DNA from: Edaphobacter acidisoli
GTDB lineage: Bacteria; Acidobacteriota; Terriglobia; Terriglobales; Acidobacteriaceae
Direction: 5' to 3'
DNA: 64,000 nucleotides
NCBI RefSeq assembly: GCF_014642855.1
Contig: NZ_BMJB01000001.1
Span: 2,604,001 to 2,668,000 of the forward strand
The position numbers were made by a program, and so were the translations under genes. The notes beneath the pieces were generated by a model. The model did not search any database and was not told the DNA's origin. It worked only from the letters and a program-made list of their open reading frames with translations. This document shows, piece after piece, positions 36,363-44,512 of this stretch. How positions within the stretch are numbered: position 1 is the first letter of the stretch; the number at the start of each line of letters is the position of its first letter.

Positions 36363-37423
36363 GGATGCACCAGCTTGGATTTCGGGATGTAGACGTCGGC
36401 GAGCATGCCGGGGACGTACTTCATGCCAGGGTTTGCGATGAGCAGCTTGAGGCGGATGGTTTCGATGTCGCGCTTGCGGCGGCTGACGTCGCGCTGCGTG
36501 GCGAAGTCTCCTTCGGCGGATTTGGCGATGACTTTGCCGTAGGTGGTTTCACCGCTGGGCATGACGACGCGGAGCGAGTCGCCGAGTTGCACGGAGTCGG
36601 CTTCGGTTTCGGGGAGCGGAGCGTAGACCCAGGTCTGCGTGAGGTCGGTGATGGTGGCGATGGGCGTGCCTGCCGCGACAACTTCGCCGACGCGGCCGGC
36701 GAGCACGTTGATCTTACCGTCGATCGGTGCGATGACCTTCGAGTAGTCGAGCTCAACCTGGGCCTGGTCGAGCAGCGCTTGCGCGTTCTGCATGTCGCTG
36801 CGCGTGGAGGCGACGGTTTTGGCGGCGGCTTGTGTCTGGAGCGTGTTGGCGATGGCGAGCTTGAGTGAGGCTTCGGCGGCGGTGACGCTTTGCTGCGCGG
36901 AGTCGACTGCGGCTTTGGATGCGGCGAGCGAGGTCCTGGCCTCGTCGCTCGACTGCTGGCTCATGACGCCTTGCTGCGCGAGGGCGATGGTGCGGTTGCT
37001 GTCGGCCTGCTGGTGCTCGTAGTTGGCTTGCGCCTGCAAGAGCGCGGCCTCGGCGACCTGGAGCTGCGCGCGTGCGTTGGCTACCTGGCTGGTGGTGCTG
37101 CCTGAGGTCTGGCGCTCGGTGTCCTGTGTGCCTTGCAACTTGTACTTCTGGCTGGCAGCGGCGGCTTCGGCGGCGTTGCGGGCGGCGGCAAGATCGTCGC
37201 TCTGGATGGTGGCGACCAGCTCGCCTGCTTTGACGTCGTCGCCCTCGTTGATGGTGAGGGTCTGGATGCGGCCGGGGATGCGCGAGCTGAGCACGACTTC
37301 GTTGGCGTCGACGGTGCCGATGAGTTGCAGGTCTTCGTTGCGCGGCGTCGTTGTGAAATAGAGCACAAGCGCTATGACGAGCAGGATGCCCATCAGAATG
37401 AGAATGCGGTTGCGAGCGTTCAT
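36359..37423 (-). CDS. HlyD family membrane fusion protein
   Basis: This 354-residue periplasmic adaptor links the ABC exporter to an outer membrane channel. One membrane segment (about 5-25) is followed by a biotinyl-lipoyl-like strand region (about 35-75), a long coiled-coil hairpin (about 75-205, rich in Ala, Gln and Ser) and a second lipoyl half (VIAPIDGKINVLAGRVGEVVAAGTPI). The frame opens at a TTG five codons upstream, but GGAG nine bases before ATG 37423 selects that ATG. Both ends overlap their neighbours by four bases. No outer membrane partner is in this window. Confidence 0.93.
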   Translation of the reverse strand: MNARNRILILMGILLVIALVLYFTTTPRNEDLQLIGTVDANEVVLSSRIPGRIQTLTINEGDDVKAGELVATIQSDDLAAARNAAEAAAASQKYKLQGTQDTERQTSGSTTSQVANARAQLQVAEAALLQAQANYEHQQADSNRTIALAQQGVMSQQSSDEARTSLAASKAAVDSAQQSVTAAEASLKLAIANTLQTQAAAKTVASTRSDMQNAQALLDQAQVELDYSKVIAPIDGKINVLAGRVGEVVAAGTPIATITDLTQTWVYAPLPETEADSVQLGDSLRVVMPSGETTYGKVIAKSAEGDFATQRDVSRRKRDIETIRLKLLIANPGMKYVPGMLADVYIPKSKLVHP

Positions 37424-38169
37424 AGGTGCTTTCTCCAAAGTGGTGGACGGGGGCCGGGTTCGGGCATGGGCACGTCGGCAAGGACGCGGCGGGCGAGTTT
37501 GTGTCCGTGAGCGCGGTCGGTGAAGAGGGCGTTGGCGAGGAACTGGATGGCGGAACGGCGGCGGGCGCAGAGTGATTCGAGGTCGAAGGGCTCGAAGGAC
37601 TCGTCGGCGAGCGCCATGCGCATGGTGGGCGCGGAGAGGAAGTAGAAGACGTTCGCGCCGAAGGCAGAGTAGATGACCTGCAGGGGGTCGACCGTGACGA
37701 GCTCGCGGGAATGGACGCCGCGCCGCACGAGGTCGCGCATCTGTTTGAGCAGAGGCGCGAAGGCTTCGCGGACGATGATGGGGAGCGCGGTGCTTTCGCC
37801 CGCCTGGTAGCGAACCATCTCCTGCTGCATGAGGCTCTGGAAGTGGCTTTGGCTGAGGATGCGGTCGAAGTGGTTGAGTGCGAGGCGGAGGAGCTGCTCG
37901 CCGGGAGTGGATTTCTGTTCGAGGATGATGGCGGTGGAGCGGACGACGGTGGCCATCACGTCTTCGATGGTTGCGATGTAGAGCGCGTCTTTGTCTTTGA
38001 AGTAGTAGTAGAGGAGCGCCTTGTTGACGTGGGCGGCGCGGGCGATGGCGTCGGTGCGGGCGCCGGCGAGGCCGTGGGTGCTGAACTCCTTGATGGCGGC
38101 GTCGAGGATGCGGCGGCGGGACTGGTCGGAGCGGTCCTGGTGGTGCGGTTTGTTTTTGGGTTCGCGCAT
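37420..38169 (-). CDS. TetR family regulator of the efflux operon
   Basis: This 249-residue repressor has an N-terminal HTH (about residues 17-63; ILDAAIKEFSTHGLAGARTDAIAR and KALLYYYFKDKDALY) and a ligand-binding C-terminal domain of about 180 residues. It is the first gene of the efflux operon, overlaps hlyD by four bases and is preceded at five bases by a palindrome. The design, with regulator first and operator inside the promoter, suggests that it represses its own operon until a ligand binds. No RBS is visible upstream of the ATG. Confidence 0.94.
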   Translation of the reverse strand: MREPKNKPHHQDRSDQSRRRILDAAIKEFSTHGLAGARTDAIARAAHVNKALLYYYFKDKDALYIATIEDVMATVVRSTAIILEQKSTPGEQLLRLALNHFDRILSQSHFQSLMQQEMVRYQAGESTALPIIVREAFAPLLKQMRDLVRRGVHSRELVTVDPLQVIYSAFGANVFYFLSAPTMRMALADESFEPFDLESLCARRRSAIQFLANALFTDRAHGHKLARRVLADVPMPEPGPRPPLWRKHL

Positions 38170-38174
38170 TTTGA

Positions 38175-38190
38175 TTAACCGGTTAGTTAA
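38175..38190. promoter_or_regulatory. Likely TetR operator TTAACCGGTTAGTTAA
   Basis: The core AACCGGTT is a perfect palindrome and the flanks match in six of eight places. A TATAGT box (minus strand, 38191-38196) precedes it, so a bound repressor would cover the transcription start. Inferred. Confidence 0.6.
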
Positions 38191-38279
38191 ACTATATACC
38201 TGATGCGAATTTGGGTTGGGTGGATTCAGGATGTGTGATTTTTGAGTTTGACTGCGGATGGCGGCGCCGGAGAAGCAAA

Positions 38280-38318
38280 AGCAGGTCCTCCCGCCTTCGG
38301 CGGAAGGATGACAACTAA
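38280..38318 (+). repeat. Palindromic repeat family 1
   Basis: AGCAGGTCCTCCCGCC, TTC, GGCGGAAGGATGACAACTA. The stem is CCGCC/GGCGG. It lies in the 189-bp gap between the efflux operon and the cytochrome gene. Confidence 0.88.
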
Positions 38319-38358
38319 AAAGGAAGCACTGCCTTGCGAGAAATTACTTGCGAAAGGC

Positions 38359-38775
38359 TTAGTGGGTTGGATCGGGGGGCATGATTGCGCCGGCCTGCAC
38401 CCAGCGAGCGACGATGGCGATGTCGTTGTCGGAGAGCTTGGGGGATTTGGGCGGCATGGGCATGGGGTCTTTGGCCGGGCCTTCGTGGCGAATGAGGCGC
38501 ACGATCAGGCTGTTGGCGGGGTCGCCGGGGATGAGGACGGAGCCGTCGTGGCCGCCTTTGAGCATTCCTGCGCGCGTCTGGATGTTGAGGCCGCCGCGAT
38601 GGTTGAAGCCTCCGTGGCAGCGGTAGCAGTTTGCTTTGAAGATGGGTTGCACCTGCGTGGTGTAGAACTCGGGGGTTGCGGCTGGATCCTGAGCGGCTTT
38701 AACTGTTCCTGCGCGAAGACCCCAACCGGCGAGCGCAAGTGCCGCCACACAGCAAACCGCAAACGTACGATGCAA
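38359..38775 (-). CDS. Exported c-type cytochrome (planctomycete type)
   Basis: This 138-residue protein has a signal peptide (about 1-28) and one heme-binding motif, CYRCH, near residue 50-54, with the distal Met probably in MPMPPKSPKLSD, the pattern of the planctomycete-type cytochrome c domain (PSCyt1). Heme would be attached in the periplasm. It starts with TTG, which is supported by GGAGG five bases upstream. It is divergent from the DUF5715 gene. No oxidoreductase partner lies next to it, so its electron partner is unknown. Confidence 0.88.
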   Translation of the reverse strand: MHRTFAVCCVAALALAGWGLRAGTVKAAQDPAATPEFYTTQVQPIFKANCYRCHGGFNHRGGLNIQTRAGMLKGGHDGSVLIPGDPANSLIVRLIRHEGPAKDPMPMPPKSPKLSDNDIAIVARWVQAGAIMPPDPTH

Positions 38776-38897
38776 TCCAACCTCCGGGTAACACGCGTGT
38801 TTATGAATGAGTATACGGAACCCGGCTGATTACTTTCATGAACGCCGCGGGGCTTTATAATAGGAATTGCTCTGGCGTTCCGCGCCTTGAAATTACG

Positions 38898-40034
38898 ATG
38901 CGTCTGAACGCTTCCATTCCGGCCCTGCTGGCGCTTGCCGCTTTGCTTCTACTTCCCGCCACGCTTCTTGCCAAGACGACGCATCGCCGTGCCCGCAAGA
39001 CTGCGGTCACCACCAGTGCACACAAGCGAACCAAGACTGCAGAGAAGGTGCGCGCTACGAGCGGCCGTCGTGCGCGTCGGGCTGCGGTTGAGCGCGTGAG
39101 CACACGGGAAGTTCGCGGCCGTCATCTGCACCGCCCCGGTAAATCTCCTGCGCGGCGTGTTCGTACGGAAGAAGCTTCGACACGGACACCGGAGAAGGCA
39201 ACGTCGAGCGACTTCATAAAAGCCGCAACGGCGCAGCCTGAGACGGCTGCGCACGCGGAAGAGCATGCAGATGCTCCCCAGCCTGTGCGACGCTCGCGCC
39301 GCAGCCGACATGCGAAGGCTGTTCCGGTGTCGACGCCTGATCGTGAGACTCCGCGAACGCATGAGACCGAGACTGCTTATGCGGCTCCGGCTCCAACGCC
39401 GGTTGTGCTGTACAACAAGCGCGGCCGGCTGATTATTCCTCCGCCGCTGCGTGGCTCGCACGAGATTCTTGTGCACCAGAATGAGGTGGCAGACCAGGAT
39501 GGACTGACGCGCATTCAGAATGATGAAGACCTGATGGAGATGCGCGATAAAGGCCTGTTGGTGGCAGTGCCGACGAGCGCTGCTCTTGAAGTCGATTCGC
39601 GCCTGCCGGACAACCGGCGCTATTGCCGTCCGTGGGTGGCGCGGTTTCTGGTGAACCTGGCGCGGGCGCACTATGCGCGGTTCCATACGCCACTGCAGGT
39701 GAACTCAGCGGTGCGGACGGTGGACTTTCAGGAGCACCTGATTCACATCAACGGCAATGCCGCTCCCGCGGAAGGCGATACGGCTTCGCCGCACCTGACA
39801 GGGCAGGCGGTCGATCTGGCGAAGCATGGGCTTTCGCGCACGGAGATTGCGTGGATGCGCGGCTACCTGTTGCCGCTGGCGCAGGAGGGCAAGATTGATG
39901 TGGAGGAAGAGTTCAAGCAGTCGTGCTTCCACATCAGCGTGTATAAGACCTATGTGCCGTCGGACAGCACTCCGCGGCGCAGCATTGCGGCGACGAGTGG
40001 CAGCGAGGCTGCTCTGGCCACAGCTCTGCACTAA
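38898..40034 (+). CDS. DUF5715 family exported protein, M15-peptidase-like end
   Basis: This 378-residue exported protein has a signal peptide (about 1-25), a long low-complexity basic region rich in Arg, Ala and Thr (about 26-160), and a conserved C-terminal domain. That domain contains SAVRTVDFQEHLI and PHLTGQAVDLAKHG, which recall the zinc-binding His and Asp of D-Ala-D-Ala carboxypeptidases of family M15, so a cell wall role is likely but not shown. ATG at 38838 also opens the frame, but 38898 begins the signal peptide. The basic linker could bind acidic polymers such as cell wall components. Confidence 0.8.
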   Translation: MRLNASIPALLALAALLLLPATLLAKTTHRRARKTAVTTSAHKRTKTAEKVRATSGRRARRAAVERVSTREVRGRHLHRPGKSPARRVRTEEASTRTPEKATSSDFIKAATAQPETAAHAEEHADAPQPVRRSRRSRHAKAVPVSTPDRETPRTHETETAYAAPAPTPVVLYNKRGRLIIPPPLRGSHEILVHQNEVADQDGLTRIQNDEDLMEMRDKGLLVAVPTSAALEVDSRLPDNRRYCRPWVARFLVNLARAHYARFHTPLQVNSAVRTVDFQEHLIHINGNAAPAEGDTASPHLTGQAVDLAKHGLSRTEIAWMRGYLLPLAQEGKIDVEEEFKQSCFHISVYKTYVPSDSTPRRSIAATSGSEAALATALH

Positions 40035-40085
40035 ACTTCTTTCCATCTTGTGGATGCCTCTGTTCATGTCGCGATAAACTGCGGC

Positions 40086-40856
40086 GTGAAGGAGCATCTG
40101 CATCAGGTTCTGCCGCGAGAGAAATGGATGGATATTCGGATTGCATCGACGCGGCAGGAGATGGGCAGGCAGGCTGCTGCCGATATCGCTGCGGAGTTGC
40201 GCGAGCGTTTAGTGCGGCAGAGCGATGTGCGCGTGATCTTCGCGGCGGCGCCGAGCCAGCAGGAGATGCTGGATGCGCTGATTCGTGAGCCGGGTATCGA
40301 CTGGGCGCGTATTACGGCTTTTCACATGGATGAGTACATTGGGTTGCCTGCTGGTGCTGCGCAGCGCTTCGGCTTGTGGCTTCGCGCGGCCATCTTCGAT
40401 CGGGTGGCTTTCAAGCGGGTGCATCTTATCGAGGCGTCTGGTGATGCGGAGGCTGCTTGCCGTGGCTATGCAAAGCTGTTGGCCGAGGCGCCGATTGATA
40501 TGGTGCTACTTGGCGTGGGCGTGAATGGACACCTTGCATTCAACGATCCTCCGGCTGATCTCGAAGACGCTGAGGAGGTGAAGGTGGTTGGGCTTGATGA
40601 GGCGTGTCGTCAGCAGCAGGTGGATGATGGGTGTTTCGCTTCGCTCGATGATGTTCCGCAGCGTGCGATCACGCTGACGGTGCCGACGCTGCTGGGTGCG
40701 AACAGGCTTTTCTGCTGTGTGCCGGGAGCGCGGAAACAGGTGGCGGTTCGGCGGATGGTGCATGAGGAGATCAGTGGGGCTTGTCCGGCGACTGCGCTGA
40801 GGAGGCATCCGCGTTGTGCGGTTTATCTGGATCGGGATTCGAGTGCGATGCTGTGA
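40086..40856 (+). CDS. Glucosamine-6-phosphate deaminase-like protein
   Basis: This 256-residue sugar-phosphate isomerase of the NagB/RpiA group has FHMDEYIGLP (catalytic Asp in MDEY) and GVGVNGHLAFNDP, as in NagB. However, the phosphate loop of NagB (LPTGGTP) is replaced by AAAPSQQEML. The likely reaction is conversion of a 6-phospho amino sugar to fructose-6-phosphate and ammonia. A GTG at 40086 is chosen because related proteins have about 15 residues before the conserved start; the frame opens at 40050, and an ATG at 40128 is also possible. Neighbours give no sugar operon. Confidence 0.8.
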   Translation: MKEHLHQVLPREKWMDIRIASTRQEMGRQAAADIAAELRERLVRQSDVRVIFAAAPSQQEMLDALIREPGIDWARITAFHMDEYIGLPAGAAQRFGLWLRAAIFDRVAFKRVHLIEASGDAEAACRGYAKLLAEAPIDMVLLGVGVNGHLAFNDPPADLEDAEEVKVVGLDEACRQQQVDDGCFASLDDVPQRAITLTVPTLLGANRLFCCVPGARKQVAVRRMVHEEISGACPATALRRHPRCAVYLDRDSSAML

Positions 40857-40880
40857 TGACCAGCCGCAGCATGATAGAAA

Positions 40881-40924
40881 CCCCACCCGTGTCGCGATGA
40901 AGCCGCGCCACGAATGGGGCACCC
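40881..40924 (+). repeat. Palindromic repeat family 2
   Basis: CCCCACCCGTGTCGCGATG, AAGCC, GCGCCACGAATGGGGCACCC. It lies between converging genes. Confidence 0.75.
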
Positions 40925-40951
40925 ATGCCCTGCCCTTCTAGAACACTTTTC

Positions 40952-41956
40952 CTAAGACACTTTTTCGCGTGCGCCGCTGTGCCAGCTTTTGTATGCCGCG
41001 TCGAGGGCGCGCATGTTGAGGACGCCGTCTTCGCCGGAGGCGCGGTAGGTCTCCTGGGCGCGGAAGGCGCGGCTGAAGCTGTCGAGCATACGGACGTAGC
41101 CGTCGTCGTTGTTGAGGGTTTTGGTTTCGATGACTTCGCCTGCGCGGCGCAGCACGACGTCGACGGGACGGTCTACGGTGAGGCCGCTTTCGGCGGTGAG
41201 CGCGCCTTCGCTGCCGACGACTTCGACCAAGGTGCGGTAGGGTGCGCGGGCGCTGGCAGTGACGTTGGCGAGGATGTTGTTGGTCATCTCCATCTGGAGC
41301 GTGGCTGTGGCTTCGACGAGATCGGTGGGCTGGTCTTTGTACGCGAGCGTGGTGATGGAGGTGACTTCTTCGCCGAGCACGTAGCGGAGGGCGTCGATGC
41401 AGTGGACACCGACGTCGGCGATGGGGCCGCCGCAGGCGAGTGTGGGGTCGGCGATCCAGCGGCGCGGGGCTTGTTGCGCGGGATAGCAGTACTGCGCGTG
41501 CGCAAGCTGCGGGTGGCCGATGCGGCCGGCGGCGATCTGCTCGCGCATCCAGTCGAGGGTGTGGTTGTAGCGGAAGTTTTGTCCCGAGCCGTAGAGGATG
41601 CCTGCCTTCTTCGCGGCTGCGGCCATGGCTGCGGCTTCGGCTGCGTTCATGGCGAGGGGCTTTTCGCAGAGGACGGCTTTGCCGTGCGCGGCGGCGAGCA
41701 GGAGGTCGTCTTTGTGCATCGCATCGGGCGAGGTGATGAAGACGACGTCGACGTCGGGGGAGGCGCAGAGTTCTTCGCGCGTCGAGAAGTTGTGCGGGAT
41801 GTTGTGCTCGGCGGCGTTTTTCGCGGCTGCGGCCTGGTCGCGACGCCAGAGGCCGGTGAGCGTGGAGTGCTCTGCGCGGCGGAAGGCTGGAAGCAGACGG
41901 CGGATGGCGTGATGGCCGAAGCCGAGGATTGCAAAGCGCACTTGGGAGTGGGACAT
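40952..41956 (-). CDS. Gfo/Idh/MocA family oxidoreductase
   Basis: This 334-residue NAD(P)-dependent sugar or inositol dehydrogenase has the N-terminal Rossmann motif LGFGHHA (residues about 11-17) and the conserved CEKPLAMN block (about 93-100) with its catalytic Lys. A QNFRYN segment lies near residue 125, and DVGVHCIDALRYVLGE is typical of the second domain. AGAGG five bases before the ATG supports the start. The substrate cannot be predicted; the glycosyltransferase that starts 37 bases further upstream may share a transcript. Confidence 0.92.
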   Translation of the reverse strand: MSHSQVRFAILGFGHHAIRRLLPAFRRAEHSTLTGLWRRDQAAAAKNAAEHNIPHNFSTREELCASPDVDVVFITSPDAMHKDDLLLAAAHGKAVLCEKPLAMNAAEAAAMAAAAKKAGILYGSGQNFRYNHTLDWMREQIAAGRIGHPQLAHAQYCYPAQQAPRRWIADPTLACGGPIADVGVHCIDALRYVLGEEVTSITTLAYKDQPTDLVEATATLQMEMTNNILANVTASARAPYRTLVEVVGSEGALTAESGLTVDRPVDVVLRRAGEVIETKTLNNDDGYVRMLDSFSRAFRAQETYRASGEDGVLNMRALDAAYKSWHSGAREKVS

Positions 41957-41993
41957 GGAGACCTCTTTTGGGTGTGGCTAAAACAGAAATACG

Positions 41994-43316
41994 TCAGGTT
42001 TTCGCGTTACGCGGGGTTGCGGACTGAAAGAGGTAGACGGCGAAGATCGTCATCATCGGTTCGAGAGGATGGCGGAAGCGGGCTCCGGCGGTGACGAGAT
42101 AGTACGAGACGGGGAGCAGTAAAAAGGCCCACGCCATCATGCCTGCGGCGGGGACTTTGCGCCAGAGTGCGAGGCCGAGACCCATCAGGCCGGCAAGGGT
42201 GATGAAGCCGAAGTTTATGCGGCGCGGAATCTCCACGGACCACGGAGAGACGGATGGCACTCCGAACCAGAAGAAGTAGATGCGCTTGATGCAGTTTTTG
42301 ATGAAGTGAGCGGGGTGCGCGTGGATGTAGGCTTTTGCGAGGTCGCCGCGCATGCGCACGTAACGGACTTCGCCGAGCTTCGCGTAGAGATGGAACTGGT
42401 TTGGGGCTTCGTTAGGGTGGTCGTAGGTGATGAGGAAGCCGGTCGAGCCGGGGCCGTTGCCCATGTAGAGCTCTGCGCCGAGATTGCCGCGCAGAGGAAT
42501 GAAGGTGTGGAAGGCGTGGAAGTTTCTTGCCTCCCATGGCGCGAGGCAGGCGAGGAAGACCAGTCCGCTGATAACTGCGTCGCGGAGCCCGTGTGGCCTT
42601 GGGCCGAGCATTGTCCAGAGGCCGCAGACGGGGAGGAACAGGAGGAGGGTCGAGTTCGACAGAGCGATTGCGGCCCAGAAGATGCTAAAGATGACCCAGC
42701 GAAGGGTCTGGCGCGAGGATGAGGTATCGTCGCGGAAGCAGTGGTTGCGGTCGACGTTGCGCATGCGGAGCGCAAGCACGATGATCCAGGTGAAGAGAGC
42801 GGCGGTGAGGGTCATCTCCCAGATCCAGCGGACGGCGTACTGCATTGCCGCGGGATAGAGCGTCCAGAGCCAGGCCGACCATATTGCGGTGCGCCAGGAG
42901 AAGCAGCGCATGGCAATCTCCCAGACGGCAAGGACGGTTGCGGCGGAGAGCGCGGAGTTGATGACCAAGAGCACCCATGCAGAAAGCGGCGAGTAGACGC
43001 CGAAGAGCTTGAAAGCTCCTGCTACCAGCAGCGGGTAGAGCGGAGGCAGCCAGGCCGTGGCGCCGGTGTGGCCGATGAATGAGTTGCCGAAAGGGTCGGA
43101 GTAGCCGTGGCCGGTGGCGAGGGCGCGCGCGATGCGGCCTGCTTCCCAGCCGAACTGGAAGTGCTCGTCGGTGGGGCGGAAGCGGAAGGTGTGGGCCAGC
43201 GTGATGTAGAGGACGCGGACGAGGAACGCGATCCAGAAGATGCGCCACGGGAGTTGGGCGTCGCCTTCGGCGCCACGCATCCAGCCACATATCCTTCGGA
43301 CAAGACGGTTGACCAT
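41994..43316 (-). CDS. Glycosyltransferase family 39-like membrane protein
   Basis: This 440-residue protein has about ten membrane segments and is similar in plan to PMT/ArnT-type transferases that move sugars from lipid carriers to proteins or lipid A on the outer face of the inner membrane. The N-terminal half has the acidic catalytic region, PTDEHFQFGWEAGRIARAL (about 48-66), with DE in the first loop. It is encoded upstream of the Gfo/Idh/MocA gene in the same direction. A short leader and no RBS are seen before the ATG. The acceptor is unknown. Confidence 0.82.
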   Translation of the reverse strand: MVNRLVRRICGWMRGAEGDAQLPWRIFWIAFLVRVLYITLAHTFRFRPTDEHFQFGWEAGRIARALATGHGYSDPFGNSFIGHTGATAWLPPLYPLLVAGAFKLFGVYSPLSAWVLLVINSALSAATVLAVWEIAMRCFSWRTAIWSAWLWTLYPAAMQYAVRWIWEMTLTAALFTWIIVLALRMRNVDRNHCFRDDTSSSRQTLRWVIFSIFWAAIALSNSTLLLFLPVCGLWTMLGPRPHGLRDAVISGLVFLACLAPWEARNFHAFHTFIPLRGNLGAELYMGNGPGSTGFLITYDHPNEAPNQFHLYAKLGEVRYVRMRGDLAKAYIHAHPAHFIKNCIKRIYFFWFGVPSVSPWSVEIPRRINFGFITLAGLMGLGLALWRKVPAAGMMAWAFLLLPVSYYLVTAGARFRHPLEPMMTIFAVYLFQSATPRNAKT

Positions 43317-43339
43317 GCAACCACGATTTTAGCGTGTTG

Positions 43340-43819
43340 TCAGGCCGCGTCCGGTTTGCGAACTGTATCGGGCGCTGCGTGGCTATTGAGGCCCTTGAGC
43401 CACTCGGCCAGATCCAGTCCGCCGGCAGTGAGATCGCCGGATGCGATCATGTCGAGCACGACGTCCTGCAGCTCGGGTGATAGCTCGGCGAAGGAAAAAC
43501 CTGTTCGGGTACGCGCCAGCTCATCGAGCGCATCGAGGCCGAGCGGATATGTCTCGGCGTTCGCAGGGGCCGAAGAGTTTCCCTCTCGGGCGAGGCTGGC
43601 ATCGAGCCCTGTGGCGACGTGGCTTGGCGCGGCGATGGCCTCGTGCAGACGGGAGATCATCCGCTTGACCACGGCGTAGAGCGTGGTGAACTGCGCGACG
43701 CTCATGGAATGTGGAACGTATTGGGCGTCCGCGTCGGCGGTGCGCCCGGAAAGGCTGTCCTGCATCGGCGTGATCCGGTCTGGCTGGCTCAGCTTCAGAT
43801 ACTCCGCACTGATTGCCAT
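43340..43819 (-). CDS. Gluconate 2-dehydrogenase subunit 3-like protein, orphan
   Basis: This 159-residue protein fits the small subunit family of membrane-bound gluconate dehydrogenase: a helix TLYAVVKRMISRL, then YPLGLDALDELAR, GFSFAELSPELQDVVLDMI and a C-terminal aromatic/Leu block. In usual operons the large GMC flavin subunit and a cytochrome lie next to it, but here the neighbours are a glycosyltransferase and dut. No Tat or Sec signal is visible in the first 20 residues. AGGGGG seven or eight bases before the ATG supports the start. An exchanged or separately encoded subunit is possible. Confidence 0.65.
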   Translation of the reverse strand: MAISAEYLKLSQPDRITPMQDSLSGRTADADAQYVPHSMSVAQFTTLYAVVKRMISRLHEAIAAPSHVATGLDASLAREGNSSAPANAETYPLGLDALDELARTRTGFSFAELSPELQDVVLDMIASGDLTAGGLDLAEWLKGLNSHAAPDTVRKPDAA

Positions 43820-44026
43820 GTTGCAGCCCCCTTCGGGTCCGGCAGCTTCACTTGCTTGTAGCCGTCTGGCCTGTTGTTTCTACTTATATAAACGCACCTG
43901 CCGGAGGAAATCTCGGAACCGACCCTACTTGAGTCTTCCCCGAAAGTTGTATTCCCTTCTGCCGCGCGATGACGGTGAAAAAACTCTGCGTGCAGCTTTG
44001 TTGAGTGGGTCTGATAAAACTTGTTT

Positions 44027-44458
44027 ATGCCTCACATTAAGGTCCAGAAACTGCACCCCGCAGCTCAACTTCCCCGCTATGCCCACAACGGTCCGTATGG
44101 CGACCTGGCCGCTGACCTCTACGCATCGGAGGGCGCTACGCTGACTCCGGGAGCTACGCTCGCTGTGCCGACCGGGCTGGCGATGGAGTTCCCCTCGACG
44201 CATGGTGCGTTGGTCGAAGACCGCTCGGGCCTGGCGATGCGCGGAGTGACGACGCTGGCGGGAGTGATCGATCCGGGCTATCGCGGCGAGATTCGCATTG
44301 TGATCACCAACCTGGGCCACGCCGCGGCGGAGATCAAGGCAGGCGACCGGATTGCGCAGCTTCGCATTGTTCAGCGAATCGAAGCGCAGTTTGAAGAGGT
44401 CGCAACGCTGGCCGAAACTCCGCGCGGCGCGGGTGGGTTTGGCAGCACCGGTTTCTGA
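44027..44458 (+). CDS. dut: dUTP diphosphatase
   Basis: Dut hydrolyses dUTP to dUMP and keeps uracil out of DNA. The 143-residue trimeric enzyme has the five motifs in order: DLAADLYAS (1), EDRSGLAMRG (2), GVIDPGYRGEIRIVITN (3), GDRIAQLRI (4), and the Gly-rich end RGAGGFGSTGF (5). The catalytic Asp is in motif 3. The frame opens at a TTG two codons upstream, and ATG 44027 is used. No RBS is visible, and a GATAAA box 9-14 bases before the ATG suggests a very short leader. DUF5996 follows in the same direction. Confidence 0.96.
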   Translation: MPHIKVQKLHPAAQLPRYAHNGPYGDLAADLYASEGATLTPGATLAVPTGLAMEFPSTHGALVEDRSGLAMRGVTTLAGVIDPGYRGEIRIVITNLGHAAAEIKAGDRIAQLRIVQRIEAQFEEVATLAETPRGAGGFGSTGF

Positions 44459-44512
44459 AACGAGCGCGCAACGGGCGTATGCTCATCTCCTGTCTGTTTT
44501 GGAGGCGATGAG

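Noticed and set aside
37424..37438. Five-codon longer HlyD protein starting at TTG
   Set aside because: The RBS GGAG overlaps this segment and is well placed for ATG 37423.
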